NCBI GenBank assembly: GCA_963728765.1
Contig: CAVSKX010000003.1
Coordinates: 61,293 to 125,292, forward strand
Direction of reading: 5' to 3'
DNA: 64,000 nt
Source of the DNA: AC-32 sp963728765
Lineage (GTDB): Bacteria > Actinomycetota > Thermoleophilia > Gaiellales > Gaiellaceae
Shown in pieces: positions 24,811-33,934 of the stretch. Position 1 is the first letter of the stretch, and each line of letters opens with the position of its first letter. The notes under the pieces are model-generated. The model did no database searches. It saw only the letters and a program-made list of their open reading frames with translations, and was not told the origin of the DNA. The position numbers and the translations under genes are program-made.

Positions 24811-25074
24811 AGCTCGGCCACATCGCGGAAGAACCCCCGTCTCTGCACCGTCCCGTTTTCAACAGTCAACGAGTGCGGCGGCGGTGCCCCGGAATCGGCC
24901 CGCCGCCTCGGGGGAGGATGGAACCTGGCGCGTGCAGACCTGAGCTTCAACGACAACTTCTTCCCGCGTTGGGAGACGCAGAGCTTCATCCCGGAAGAGG
25001 ACGGCATCTGGCTCGGCCAGCGGTCGGGCAACGTCGTCCACCTGCGCAAGCACCTGGACCCGACGCTGGCCTAA
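24811..25074 (+). pseudogene. Possible 3' remnant of an unidentified gene
   Basis: An open frame with protein-like sequence (DLSFNDNFFPRWETQSFI, EEDGIWLGQRSGNVVHL) ends at TAA 25072 but has no ATG, GTG or TTG. It looks like the C-terminal end of a longer protein whose 5' part was lost. Family not identified. It could instead be chance. Confidence 0.25.
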
Positions 25075-25168
25075 CACATCCACGAGGGCCGGGCCGCCCA
25101 GCAACGCGCCGACGCGACGCGGCCCGGCCCCGGCGACGAGAGCCGAGGGGGGCCAGTATCGTCCTCGC

Positions 25169-25549
25169 GTGGCCGAGCTCGAGGCGATCGGGATCACGAC
25201 CTCCAACCTGGCCGCGTCGCTTCGCTTCTACGGCCTGATCGGGGTCGAGGTCCCGGATTCCGACGAGGACCACGTGGAAGCCCCGGTGCGCGGCGAGGTG
25301 ACCCTGATGTGGGACACGGAGGAGCTGATCAGGCAGATCGAGCCGGACTTGCCGAGCCCGGTTCGTCAGAGGGTCGTGCTGGCCTTCCGCTGTGCAGACC
25401 CCGCCGAGGTCGACGCGATTTACGCGCGTGTCGTCGACGCCGGTTTCGAGGGGAAGACCGAGCCGTGGGATGCCTTCTGGGGGCAGCGCTTCGCCTACCT
25501 GCTCGACCCAGAGGGGAACACGGTCGCGCTGTTCGCGCAGCTCGGCTAG
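25169..25549 (+). CDS. VOC-family (glyoxalase-like) protein
   Basis: 126 residues. ELEAIGITTSNLAASLRFY is the typical first beta-alpha unit, and FAYLLDPEGNTVALFAQL the typical last one. One vicinal-oxygen-chelate domain. The superfamily covers dioxygenases, glyoxalases and bleomycin-type resistance proteins. The usual metal Glu is replaced by Ala in the last strand (VALF), so catalysis is uncertain. GTG start. The 3' end overlaps the convergent propeller gene by 4 bases. Confidence 0.8.
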   Translation: MAELEAIGITTSNLAASLRFYGLIGVEVPDSDEDHVEAPVRGEVTLMWDTEELIRQIEPDLPSPVRQRVVLAFRCADPAEVDAIYARVVDAGFEGKTEPWDAFWGQRFAYLLDPEGNTVALFAQLG

Positions 25550-26523
25550 GCCGTGCCCGCCTCAGGACGAAGTGGGAGTTGCGTGATCCAGTACGGCGTG
25601 GTCGGCTCGGGCGGCGTCGTGAAACGCAGGTTGACGGCCCACAGCCGGCCCGCGGCCACGGTGGCGGTCGAGGGAATGTCTAGGCTCGGGTCGGTGATGT
25701 CGCCGAGGACGACGCCCCTGGCCATCCTCGCTCCGAGCGAGATCAGCGTGACCCGGTTGTCGAAGGGGCGGACGACATAGAGCTTGTGACCGACCAACTC
25801 GAGCCCGTCGGTGTACCCGAGGCTGGCGCCGCCGAGGTCGAGCTCGTCCGCGACGCCGGTGGCCGGATCGACGCGGAACAGCTTGCCCGTCGAGGACTGG
25901 TCCACGAGCAGCCCACCGTTGTCGGCAATGATCCCGTTGAGGTTGAAGCCCGGGGTCTCGATGAAGTCGCCGCTCAGCGGCAGGACCGTCGCCGCCGAGG
26001 GCGGCGGGAGCGACCCGTGTTGCCCGAGTGGGATCACGACCAGCTGCGGAAAGCCTGAATCGGTGACATAGATCGCCTCGCGCGTGACGGCGACGTCGTT
26101 CATCAACGCGACCCCTGGCACCTGGTAGGTCTCGAGGAGCGCGCCGCTCGACGCGTCGTACACGCGCACGTCGCCCCGACCGACGAGCATCGGCCCCACG
26201 CCCGCGACCCAGATCCGGTCGTGGCGAGCGTCGTATGCGATGCCGGCGGAAGCCAGCCCCGGTGCGCCGGGCGCGAGCACGGACAACGACCCGGTCCGGA
26301 AGTCGCCCCGCCAGATCGTTCCGTCCGTCATGGAGCCGACGAAGAACGAGGTGCCGCGGCCGCTCTCGATGCCCTCCGGGAAGGACCCACTGGGCAAGTC
26401 GATGCGGGCTGGGAAGTTACCGCTGTGCCCGGCCGGCGAAGCACCGGCGGCCGGGGACAGAGTGACGAACACGAACGCAGCGACCAGCGCGATGAAGTAG
26501 TTCGTGGACTTGCGGGTCATCAT
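25546..26523 (-). CDS. Secreted SMP-30/NHL-like beta-propeller protein
   Basis: 325 residues from the MM start at 26523, preceded by aaggaggccc. A signal peptide (to about residue 28, PAAGASPAG) is followed by repeats typical of gluconolactonase/SMP-30-like propellers: FPEGIESGRGTSFFVGSM, AGIAYDARHDRIWVAGVG, MNDVAVTREAIYVTDSGF and NGIIADNGGLLVDQ. Possibly a secreted lactonase or binding protein. Its start overlaps the stop of the upstream hydrolase gene, so the two are probably co-expressed. Confidence 0.75.
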   Translation of the reverse strand: MMTRKSTNYFIALVAAFVFVTLSPAAGASPAGHSGNFPARIDLPSGSFPEGIESGRGTSFFVGSMTDGTIWRGDFRTGSLSVLAPGAPGLASAGIAYDARHDRIWVAGVGPMLVGRGDVRVYDASSGALLETYQVPGVALMNDVAVTREAIYVTDSGFPQLVVIPLGQHGSLPPPSAATVLPLSGDFIETPGFNLNGIIADNGGLLVDQSSTGKLFRVDPATGVADELDLGGASLGYTDGLELVGHKLYVVRPFDNRVTLISLGARMARGVVLGDITDPSLDIPSTATVAAGRLWAVNLRFTTPPEPTTPYWITQLPLRPEAGTA

Positions 26524-27416
26524 GGGCCTCCTTCGGCATCCTTTGCAGCGCGGGCGCGCCGGGTGAGCTCGGCCAGCTCGCGGTTGAAGCGCTCGGAATC
26601 CTCGAGGTGCGGGACGTGGCCGACGCCGTCGTACCAGGACACCTCGCTGGTCGGGCACGTGGCGAGCACGTGCTCGGCCATCGCGGGCAGCACAACCGTG
26701 TCCGCGCGGCCCTGGGTGACGAGCAGCGGAACCTCGAGACCGCGCAGCACGTCGTCGTAGTCGAGCTCCCGGGCTCCGAGATGCGCGCGAACCGCCGCCG
26801 GCACGATCACGTTCCAGCAGACCGCGGCCTCGAGCTCGTCGCTCGACACCCGCTTGACGAAGCACGCGCGTACGAACGAGCGCATCGCTTCGATGTTGGT
26901 GGGTAGGTCGTCGGCCGTGGCTCCGACGAAATGGTCGAGAAAGGCGGGCCCGATCAGGGTGCCGAAGGCGGCCTCGCCCAGCCTGACCGCCCCCTCGACG
27001 AAGTTGATCGCCGCGACGCTGTCCTGCCCGTAGGCGCGGATGTAGTCGCAGATGACGAAGGCGCCGTACGACCAGCCGACGAGTACCGGCCGGCCGAGAC
27101 CCAACGCGTCGACGATCGCCGCGACGTCGTCACCCCACCACCTGTCGTCGGTGTAGTGCTCGGGCTCGAGCGGCGCCTCGGACATGCCGTGGCCGCGGAG
27201 GTCGTAGGCGACGAGCCGGAACTCGTCGGCGAGCGCGCTCTCGTACTGCCTTGCCCAGCAGAGGTGGTTCTGCGACCAGCCGTGGATGAACAGGATCGGC
27301 GGCCCGTCCGGATTCCCCCACTCGCGCACGTGCAGCCGCAGACCGCCGCCGCCCGGCACCGTTCGAACCTTCATCCGCCAGATCCGTTTCTGTGCTCTCT
27401 CCGCGACCGTTGTCAT
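26520..27416 (-). CDS. Alpha/beta hydrolase
   Basis: About 298 residues from the ATG at 27416 (an internal ATG at 27374 is also possible). Fold landmarks: oxyanion region LFIHGWSQNH, DLRGHGMSEAP, nucleophile elbow GWSYGAF (Ser), TQGRADTVV with the acid region, and catalytic His in GVGHVPH. Cytoplasmic, no signal peptide. The family includes esterases, epoxide hydrolases and haloperoxidase-like enzymes; substrate not predictable. It is divergent from the LuxR gene and overlaps the secreted propeller gene downstream by 4 bases. Confidence 0.88.
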   Translation of the reverse strand: MTTVAERAQKRIWRMKVRTVPGGGGLRLHVREWGNPDGPPILFIHGWSQNHLCWARQYESALADEFRLVAYDLRGHGMSEAPLEPEHYTDDRWWGDDVAAIVDALGLGRPVLVGWSYGAFVICDYIRAYGQDSVAAINFVEGAVRLGEAAFGTLIGPAFLDHFVGATADDLPTNIEAMRSFVRACFVKRVSSDELEAAVCWNVIVPAAVRAHLGARELDYDDVLRGLEVPLLVTQGRADTVVLPAMAEHVLATCPTSEVSWYDGVGHVPHLEDSERFNRELAELTRRARAAKDAEGGP

Positions 27417-27464
27417 GGCCGTAATGCTCGGGCCGGACGGGCACGCGCACATCGGGCGGACCGT

Positions 27465-27494
27465 CTTATCTTTCCCCCGCGGCCGCCTTATCTT
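27465..27494 (+). promoter_or_regulatory. Paired cttatctt repeats before the LuxR gene
   Basis: cttatctt occurs at 27465-27472 and 27487-27494, 22 bases (two helical turns) apart. Both lie inside a wider inverted repeat ggaccg / cggtcc. They sit 30-60 bases before the LuxR start in the divergent promoter region, so they are a candidate operator. Confidence 0.4.
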
Positions 27495-27523
27495 CGGTCC
27501 CGAGCTGCGCGATACTGGAGGGA

Positions 27524-30415
27524 ATGGAGGCTCGCGCGAGCGACGTGTTCGTCGGACGCGCACGCGAGCTCGAGGAGCTCGAGCGCGTGCTCGCCGCAGC
27601 GCAGACTGGGAGCGGCGCAACCGTCCTCCTCGCCGGTGAGGCGGGCATCGGCAAGACACGACTTGCCTCCGAGCTCGCAAGACGTGCCCGGGACGCCGGG
27701 TTCGAGGTGCTCCTGGGGCGCTCGATCGACCTCGTCGGCACGGAACTGCCGTACCAGCCGTTCGTCGAGGCCCTGCGAGGGCTCGGAAATCCGTGGCAGT
27801 TCGACGGGAAGGTGCCCGGCTCGCAGCTGCAGGTGTTCGAGGAGACGCTTGCGCTGCTCGCCGAGCGGGCTGCTTCCACCCCTCTGCTGCTCGAGCTGGA
27901 GGATCTGCACTGGGCCGATACGTCCACGCTCGATCTCGCCGTCTTCCTCGCGCATAACGTCGACAACCGGCCAGTTGTGCTGCTCTCGACCTACCGCGCC
28001 GACGAGCCCGACTCAGCCGAGCGAGTGCGCCGGCTCGCCGTCGGCGTTCGTCGCTCGGGCTCCGCCCTCGTGCTCGAGCTGGCGCCGCTCGGCCGGGAGG
28101 AACTCGCCGAGCTGCTCGAGGCTCACGCCGACCAGCCCCTCCCAGGGGCGCTGACCGACGCGATCGCCATACGCGCCGAGGGGAACCCGTTCTTCGCCGA
28201 AGAGCTTCTCGCCGCTGCCGGCGAAGGGAGCACCGAGCTACCGCAGGGCCTGCGCGACGTGCTACTGGCGCGCGTGGAGGGGCTCGTCCGCCCGACCCAG
28301 AACCTGCTGCGCGTGGCCTCTGCCACCGGACGCGACGTCGAGTACTCGCTGCTGCGCGCAGCCGCAGCGCAACCAGAGGCGCAGGTGCGCGCCTCGCTCC
28401 GCGAAGCGGTTGCGCAGGGCGTCCTCGTCGCCGTGCCCGGGACGAGCGTGTTCCGCTTCCGGCACGCGCTTCTGGCGGAGGCGATCTACTCGACCATCTT
28501 GCCCGGCGAGCGCGAGGAGCTGCACGCGCGGCTTGCCGAGGAGCTGGCGCGGAGCGACGCCGCGACACCCGCAGAGATCGCGCCGCATTGGGCGGCGGCG
28601 GGTCGCAGCACGGAGGCGCTCGTCGCGTCGGTCGACGCTGCACGTCAGGCGGAGGCCGTCTTCGGCCTCGCGGAGGCTCACGGCCACCTCGAGCGGGCGC
28701 TCGCGCTCTGGCTAGCGGTACCCAACGCGGCCGAGCTGGTCGCGCTCGACCTCGCCGAGCTGTGCGCTCGGGCAGCCAGGCTCGCCAGTCAGGTCGGCGC
28801 CTCCACCCGCGCAGTCGAGCTGGCGCCGCAAGCGATCGAACTCCTCGCGGAGAATCCGCATCGAGAGGCGATCCTTCATGTGGACCTCGGCGAGTACCTC
28901 TACGAGCTCGGCAGCGATGATGCCGGCTTCGCGGAGCTCGAGCGGGCAGTCGAGATCGCACCGACCGAGCCGCCCTCCCCCGAGCGCGCGTACGCGCTTG
29001 GGTCACTCGCGGGGGGGTTGATGATCGCCTGGCGTCATCGGGAATCGTTGGCGACCGCCGAGCAAGCGCTCGAGGTCGCTCGGCGGGTCGGCGCAGGCGA
29101 GGCAGAGGTCCGAGCGCTGACCGTGATCGGCACGGAGCTCGCGCACCTCGGCCGTGGCGAGGAGGGTGTCGGCTGTCTCCGCCAGACCCTGGAGCTGGCC
29201 GAGGAGATCGGCGATCACTGGGGACTCGACCGTGCGTACGTCAACTTCACCGACACGCTGGCGATGCTGGCCAGGCCCCTTGAGTCGGCGCGGCTGGCAC
29301 AGGCCGGGCTCGAGGCGATGCGCGGCTTCGGGATCGACAACCCGCTCCTCGTCTCTAACCGGATCGAGGCCCTGCACGCGAGCGGCGACTGGGATGAGGC
29401 CGACAGGCTCAGCGCCGGCGCGCTTCGCGGCATCACCACGAGCTTCCGGTGGGCGCTGCTCATCGCCCGCGCCCTCGTCGAGACCGACCGTGGCGAGTTC
29501 GACGCCGCACGAGCTCACTTCGAAGCCGCCGAGCCCACCCTGCACAGAGACCGCAGGCCGGGCCTCTACGATGGTTGGCTCGCCGATCTCGCCCTCTGGG
29601 AGCACCGCTGGGCCGATGCGGAATCCGCCGTCGAGAGGGGCCTCGCCGACGCGTTTCGGCCCGAGGCCGCAGTGATCCGCGTCGAGTTGTCCGCTAAGGG
29701 AATGCGCGCCCAGGCGGAGCTCGCGGCACTCGCGCGCGCCCGCCGGGACGCCGACGCGCTGCACGAGCGTCTCGAGCGCGCGCGGGAGCTGCGCGACGTC
29801 GCACGGGAGGCGGCCTCCGAATCCTCCAGTGTCACGCCGAACGCCACCGGGTGGCTCGCTCTGGCCGAGGCCGAATACGTCCGCGCCTGCGCCGAGCCTC
29901 GACCAGACATGTGGTCGAACGCCGCAACGACCTGGGACCAGCTCGAGCGCCCGCCCCTCGCCGCCTACTGTCGCTGGCGGCAAGCCGAAGCACTGGTCGC
30001 CGTCGGCGCGCCCCGCACCGAAGCGAGCGTGCCGCTGCACGAAGCCCACGCGGTTGCCACCCGACTCGGAGCAAAGCCCCTGCTTCGAGAGCTCGAGCTG
30101 CTGGCCCAGCGCTCGCGGCTGGACCTCGCGGCGGCGGAGGACGAGTCACCCGCTCGACGGCGTGGCCTGGAGGAGACTCTCGGCCTGACACCACGCGAAG
30201 CGGAGGTTCTCGCCCTCGTCGCCCGTGGCTACACGAACCGCGAGATCGCCGAGGCGCTCGTCATCAGCATCAAGACGGCGAGCGTGCACGTCTCTCACAT
30301 CCTGCAGAAGCTCGACGTGCCGAACCGGCGCGAGGCGGCGGCGATCGCCCACCGCCTCGCTCCGCCCTCGGGCGGACGAGCCGGGCTGCAGGCTCAGCCG
30401 AGCTCGACGCCGTAG
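27524..30415 (+). CDS. Large ATP-binding LuxR-family regulator (LAL type)
   Basis: 963 residues. N-terminal AAA-type ATPase: Walker A AGEAGIGKTRLA (about 38-49), Walker B-like LLLELEDLHWAD. The middle is a long helical/TPR-like sensor region (about 350-880). C-terminal LuxR helix-turn-helix: LTPREAEVLALVARGYTN and IKTASVHVSHILQKL. MalT-like proteins of this type activate transcription when a ligand and ATP are bound. It faces the hydrolase/propeller genes and may control them (inference). The end overlaps the convergent reductase gene by 22 bases. Confidence 0.9.
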   Translation: MEARASDVFVGRARELEELERVLAAAQTGSGATVLLAGEAGIGKTRLASELARRARDAGFEVLLGRSIDLVGTELPYQPFVEALRGLGNPWQFDGKVPGSQLQVFEETLALLAERAASTPLLLELEDLHWADTSTLDLAVFLAHNVDNRPVVLLSTYRADEPDSAERVRRLAVGVRRSGSALVLELAPLGREELAELLEAHADQPLPGALTDAIAIRAEGNPFFAEELLAAAGEGSTELPQGLRDVLLARVEGLVRPTQNLLRVASATGRDVEYSLLRAAAAQPEAQVRASLREAVAQGVLVAVPGTSVFRFRHALLAEAIYSTILPGEREELHARLAEELARSDAATPAEIAPHWAAAGRSTEALVASVDAARQAEAVFGLAEAHGHLERALALWLAVPNAAELVALDLAELCARAARLASQVGASTRAVELAPQAIELLAENPHREAILHVDLGEYLYELGSDDAGFAELERAVEIAPTEPPSPERAYALGSLAGGLMIAWRHRESLATAEQALEVARRVGAGEAEVRALTVIGTELAHLGRGEEGVGCLRQTLELAEEIGDHWGLDRAYVNFTDTLAMLARPLESARLAQAGLEAMRGFGIDNPLLVSNRIEALHASGDWDEADRLSAGALRGITTSFRWALLIARALVETDRGEFDAARAHFEAAEPTLHRDRRPGLYDGWLADLALWEHRWADAESAVERGLADAFRPEAAVIRVELSAKGMRAQAELAALARARRDADALHERLERARELRDVAREAASESSSVTPNATGWLALAEAEYVRACAEPRPDMWSNAATTWDQLERPPLAAYCRWRQAEALVAVGAPRTEASVPLHEAHAVATRLGAKPLLRELELLAQRSRLDLAAAEDESPARRRGLEETLGLTPREAEVLALVARGYTNREIAEALVISIKTASVHVSHILQKLDVPNRREAAAIAHRLAPPSGGRAGLQAQPSSTP

Positions 30416-30954
30416 CGAAGGTAGACGGTGCCGTTGCCGAAGCGGCGTTCGTCGAGTAGCTCGAGGCTCAGGCGGACGTCCGGGAGGGCGCGCTTCCCGG
30501 CTCCCACCACGACCGGCACCAGGAACAGGTGGTACTCGTCCACCAGCCCGGCCCCGATTGCGTGCGCCGCAAGCTCGGCGCCGCCGATGCCGAGGTCGCG
30601 CGGCGTGGTCTCCTTCAGCCGCCTGACCGCCGCGGGGTCGAACTCGCGCTCGACGCGGGTCCTGGCGGTCGCCACGGTCTCCAGCGACCTGGAGTAGACG
30701 ACCTTGTCGGCGGCTCGCCAGATCTCGCCGTACTCCTGGACGACCGCAGGCCCTCGGGCGGTGTTGGCCGGGTCCTCCCAGTAGGCCATCGTCTCGTACA
30801 TGCGGCGCCCGTAGAGGTAGGTCGCGACCGGCCGCTCTAATTCGTTCACGAATGCGTGCACCTCTTCGTCCGGCGCCGCCCAGTCGAACCTGCCGTCCGC
30901 GTCCTCGACGAACCCGTCGAGCGACGCGAGCGCCGAGTAGATCAGCTTGCTCAC
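30394..30954 (-). CDS. DHFR/RibD-like reductase family protein, copy 2
   Basis: 186 residues from a GTG that overlaps the upstream stop (GTGA). The start KLIYSALASLDGFVED, the central TYLYGRRMYETMAYW and the C-terminal LVDEYHLFLVPVVVGAGKRA are typical of the RibD C-terminal/dihydrofolate-reductase-like family. Members use NADPH; many small stand-alone ones have no known substrate. It follows a paralogue of similar size and fold. Confidence 0.85.
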   Translation of the reverse strand: MSKLIYSALASLDGFVEDADGRFDWAAPDEEVHAFVNELERPVATYLYGRRMYETMAYWEDPANTARGPAVVQEYGEIWRAADKVVYSRSLETVATARTRVEREFDPAAVRRLKETTPRDLGIGGAELAAHAIGAGLVDEYHLFLVPVVVGAGKRALPDVRLSLELLDERRFGNGTVYLRYGVELG

Positions 30955-31541
30955 GCCGGCGCGTAGGCCGCGAGGATCGCGCCCAAGCTCGTGATCTGAC
31001 CGTCGACGAGCCGCCACGACCTGAGCTCGCCGTCGTCCGGGAAGATGCGCTTGCCGCCTCCGACCGCGACCGGGTCGATCATCAGCCTGAGCTCGTCCAC
31101 CAGGCCGTCGGCGATCAGCGCCCGCACCAGCTGCGTGCTGCCGATCACGTGCAGATCGCCGCCGTTCTCCTGCTTCAGCGCGGCCACCGCGTCGGCCATC
31201 TCGCCCTCGAGCAGCGTCGAGTTCTCCCAGTCGAGCGGCCCGGCCAGCGTCGTCGAGACGACGTACTTCGGCTTGCTGTTCAGCGGCTCGGCCACGACCT
31301 GCTCTTCCTCGGGCGCGTTCGGCCAGAAGGCGGCGAAGATCTCGTACGTCCGACGGCCGAGCAGGAAGCCGCCCGCCTCGTCGATGCTCTTGAGCACCCA
31401 CTCCTGCGTGGGCTCGTCCTCCATGTACTGCATGTGCCAGCCGCCGTTGGCGAAGCCGCCGTCGGTGTCCTCCTCGGCTCCCCCGGGTGCCTGCGCGCCT
31501 CCGTCGAGGGTCAGGAACTCGTTGACGATCACCTTGCGCAT
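30951..31541 (-). CDS. DHFR/RibD-like reductase family protein, copy 1
   Basis: 196 residues; good ribosome binding site (aggaggga). MRKVIVNEFLTLDGGAQAPG, GFLLGRRTYEIFAAFWP and LVDELRLMIDPVAVGGGKRIF mark the RibD C-terminal/DHFR-like fold. It is translationally coupled to the next gene and the two may form a heterodimer (inference). Not the essential folate reductase, judging by missing folate-site motifs. Confidence 0.86.
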   Translation of the reverse strand: MRKVIVNEFLTLDGGAQAPGGAEEDTDGGFANGGWHMQYMEDEPTQEWVLKSIDEAGGFLLGRRTYEIFAAFWPNAPEEEQVVAEPLNSKPKYVVSTTLAGPLDWENSTLLEGEMADAVAALKQENGGDLHVIGSTQLVRALIADGLVDELRLMIDPVAVGGGKRIFPDDGELRSWRLVDGQITSLGAILAAYAPA

Positions 31542-31604
31542 CTCGGTCCCTCCTGTCGTGGTCTGTCGTTCAGACGTGGGCGCGCCGCGGATGTCATCGG
31601 TCGC

Positions 31605-32372
31605 TCAGCACCCCCGGTGTGGCCGCCAGTCGACCCCGTCGCCGCTCAACTCGATGCGCGTCGTGCGGACGTTGTTCCGCTCGTTCGACTCCTGCAGCCG
31701 GTTCTCCGGGTCGGCGCGTGAGACGAGGCAGTACGCGCCGGCAGCCAGCGAGGTGACGTCGAGCTGCTGGCCGCTGACCCGCGCCCCGTAGAGGTCGCCC
31801 CACCCGATCGAGATGCCGCCGACCGAGTCGCGCCGGCAGCCGCCGTAGTACTTCCGGCGCGGCGAGCCGGGCGCCTTCGGCAGGCGGCGCCGCGTGTCGA
31901 GCACGCACGAGCTGGTCTTCTTGCCTCCGGCGAGGAGCGGGCCGGCCGAGAAGACCGGGCGGACGGCGTATTCGGCCAGGGCGTCGAAGTGCCAGTGCCT
32001 GTGGGCCGGGTGGTAGCGCGTGCAGCCCGCGCTCCGCGTGCGGAAGCGCGTGTCGACCTCGCGGATGAACCGGCCGTCTCCATTCCCGTCGCGGTAGATC
32101 CGCTGCCACGAGGCACGGTCGTCGGCGGGGTCCCCGTTGTGGTTGCAGTCGCCCACGCGAGGACGCAGCTCGAGCGGGCCGGCGCCGACGTTCACGACCT
32201 CGTTCGAGAAGCGCACGAAGTGCCTGCCGCGCGGCGTGATCTGGAGGTGGATCTTCCCGGGCGTCCGGGTGACGAGGTCGGGGAGAAGCTCAGGCGCCGC
32301 GCCGCGGCTTGCCGCCGCGCTCGGAAGCACCAGGGCGAGCGCGAGCACCGGCACAGCGAGCCTCGGAAGCAC
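31605..32372 (-). CDS. Secreted lysyl-oxidase-like copper protein
   Basis: 255 residues with a signal peptide (MLPRLAVPVLALALVLPS). The copper-binding segment HRHWHFDALAEY (three His in alternating positions) is the lysyl oxidase signature. An upstream LPDLVTRTP and a downstream Cys-rich part (SCVLDTRRR, KYYGGC) agree with bacterial members. Eukaryotic enzymes oxidise lysine to allysine using a Lys-Tyr quinone; in bacteria the target is unknown. The next gene on the strand is a secreted glycoside hydrolase with its own start upstream. Confidence 0.82.
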   Translation of the reverse strand: MLPRLAVPVLALALVLPSAAASRGAAPELLPDLVTRTPGKIHLQITPRGRHFVRFSNEVVNVGAGPLELRPRVGDCNHNGDPADDRASWQRIYRDGNGDGRFIREVDTRFRTRSAGCTRYHPAHRHWHFDALAEYAVRPVFSAGPLLAGGKKTSSCVLDTRRRLPKAPGSPRRKYYGGCRRDSVGGISIGWGDLYGARVSGQQLDVTSLAAGAYCLVSRADPENRLQESNERNNVRTTRIELSGDGVDWRPHRGC

Positions 32373-32393
32373 CGGCCCGAGGGTAGCTGCGAC

Positions 32394-33575
32394 TCAGCCG
32401 CCCAGCCTCTTGATTCGTACCTTGAGCTTCGCGCAGTTGACGCGGTGCGACTTGACCTCCGCGACTACGCGCTTGAACGCCTGGTAGGACGGCTTCGGCG
32501 TCCAGTCGCTGAACAGGACGCCGGACTGCCAGCCGCGCAGGCTGGGCTCGTCGGCGAGGAGGAAGTTGAAGAAGGCTCCGACAGCCGGCTGGCAGTAGGC
32601 GAGCCGAACCGCGTCGGTCAGCTGCGACGCCTGGTCGGGCTTCGAGGTGCTGCCGAGAGACGGGACGACTGAGCGGTCGGTCTCGTTGCTGCCGTAGAAG
32701 GAGCGCTTGGCGGCGACGCTCGTCTGGAACCCGCCCTCGAGGTACCAGATGCGAACGTCCTTCTGGCCGGGAACCGGCTGACGCGTGCCTCCGAAAGCTG
32801 TCCTCAGGTACGAGAGCAGCCGCGGGTAGTCGCCCTGGCCGATGTCGACACGGTGACGCGCCCACGGGCGCTCCTTCGAGCTCGCGCCGTAGACGTTCTG
32901 CCCCCAGGCGTCGAAGATCCGCGCCCGGCGATGCGAGTGTCGAAACGCCTGCCCCATCTTCTTGATGAAGTTGCCAGTCGAGTGGGAGACGTTCGATCGG
33001 GCGCGCGGGTTGTCGTTGCCGCGCGGCGAAACGGAGGTGAGCACCCGCACGGCCGGGTGCCGATTCTTGATCGTGTCGTAGCAACGCGCCATCAGCGCCT
33101 GGTAGGCGGCGGGGGCGGCGCTCTTCCCGCGGCTGAACTGCGGCTTCCAGAAGTAGCTGAGGTTGGCCTCGTTCCAGATGTTGACGGCCGCGACCTGCGG
33201 GTAGCGGTCGAGCAGAGATGACACGAAGCCGCAGTACGCCCTGCGCGAAAAGAGGCTGACCGGTGCCGAGTTCGCAGAGCCGAAGACGCTCAGGAGAACC
33301 TTCTGCGAGCCTGCATTCCGCAGCGCGGCGGCGACCGAAGCGGCGTCGGCCGCGCTGGCCTGTGAGCGTCCGGCCTCCCACCGCTGGGTCACCCGGTAGT
33401 AGCCGAGCCCGAGGTCGTTCGCGGTCGAAGAGATTCCCGGCCGCGACTTGACCGCGTCCTCGTTGACGCCGACGACGAGGCTCCTCCCGGCCAGCGCCGG
33501 TGACGCGGACGCCGAGACCGCGACGAGCGCGAGCCCGAGAACGCACAACCACTTCTGCCCCGGTCCGAGATGCAC
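32394..33575 (-). CDS. Secreted glycoside hydrolase, clan GH-A-like
   Basis: 393 residues. Signal peptide to about residue 29 (SPALAG). The TIM-barrel landmarks are the acid/base glutamate in VNIWNEANLSYFW (about E136) and a candidate nucleophile in IWYLEGGFQTS (about E280), plus LLSVFGSAN and SVSPRGNDN. These fit GH39/GH5-like secreted enzymes, but substrate cannot be read from sequence. It is 21 bases upstream of the lysyl-oxidase-like gene, so the two may be co-transcribed as exported proteins. Confidence 0.75.
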   Translation of the reverse strand: MHLGPGQKWLCVLGLALVAVSASASPALAGRSLVVGVNEDAVKSRPGISSTANDLGLGYYRVTQRWEAGRSQASAADAASVAAALRNAGSQKVLLSVFGSANSAPVSLFSRRAYCGFVSSLLDRYPQVAAVNIWNEANLSYFWKPQFSRGKSAAPAAYQALMARCYDTIKNRHPAVRVLTSVSPRGNDNPRARSNVSHSTGNFIKKMGQAFRHSHRRARIFDAWGQNVYGASSKERPWARHRVDIGQGDYPRLLSYLRTAFGGTRQPVPGQKDVRIWYLEGGFQTSVAAKRSFYGSNETDRSVVPSLGSTSKPDQASQLTDAVRLAYCQPAVGAFFNFLLADEPSLRGWQSGVLFSDWTPKPSYQAFKRVVAEVKSHRVNCAKLKVRIKRLGG

Positions 33576-33682
33576 CTGTTCCCCCGACTGTCGCCGCGCG
33601 CTCCTACCGCGCGCGATTCGGATTCAGCGTACGCGCGGCTGGGCTTCGGCGCCCTAACCCAGATGGGTCGTTCGTCGACTCG

Positions 33683-33853
33683 TTACGCGGCCTGCGTTTC
33701 CTTCGACGGGAGCAGGACGCCGATCAACCACAGGATCGGAAAGAGCATCCCGAAACCGAAAAGCCACCAACGGCCCCTGTTCGCGCACGCGATCCCGAGC
33801 GTCAACAACAGGGTGCAATACAGGATCGCGCCGAATCCGATGCCCCACCACAT
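33683..33853 (-). CDS. Small two-helix membrane protein (56 residues)
   Basis: MWWGIGFGAILYC starts helix 1, and WWLFGFGMLFPILWLIGVLL forms helix 2, with a short basic loop (CANRGR) between. The ATG at 33853 follows gggaggcaagc, a good ribosome binding site. The pattern resembles short phospholipase-D-nuclease-anchor-like hairpins, but is too short to assign. Transcribed divergently from the cupin gene. Confidence 0.65.
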   Translation of the reverse strand: MWWGIGFGAILYCTLLLTLGIACANRGRWWLFGFGMLFPILWLIGVLLPSKETQAA

Positions 33854-33934
33854 GCTTGCCTCCCGGTCGCGTAGTCGTCGAGGATCGAGGAGCATACGCG
33901 GACCCCTCGCGAACCACCAACGGAGGATGCGGCC

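Noticed and set aside
27417..29006. Very long minus-strand frame opposite the LuxR regulator, continuous with the alpha/beta hydrolase frame
   Set aside because: Arg/Ala/Pro-rich composition without motifs; the plus strand carries clear ATPase and LuxR domains. It is a GC-driven shadow, so the hydrolase was started at 27416.
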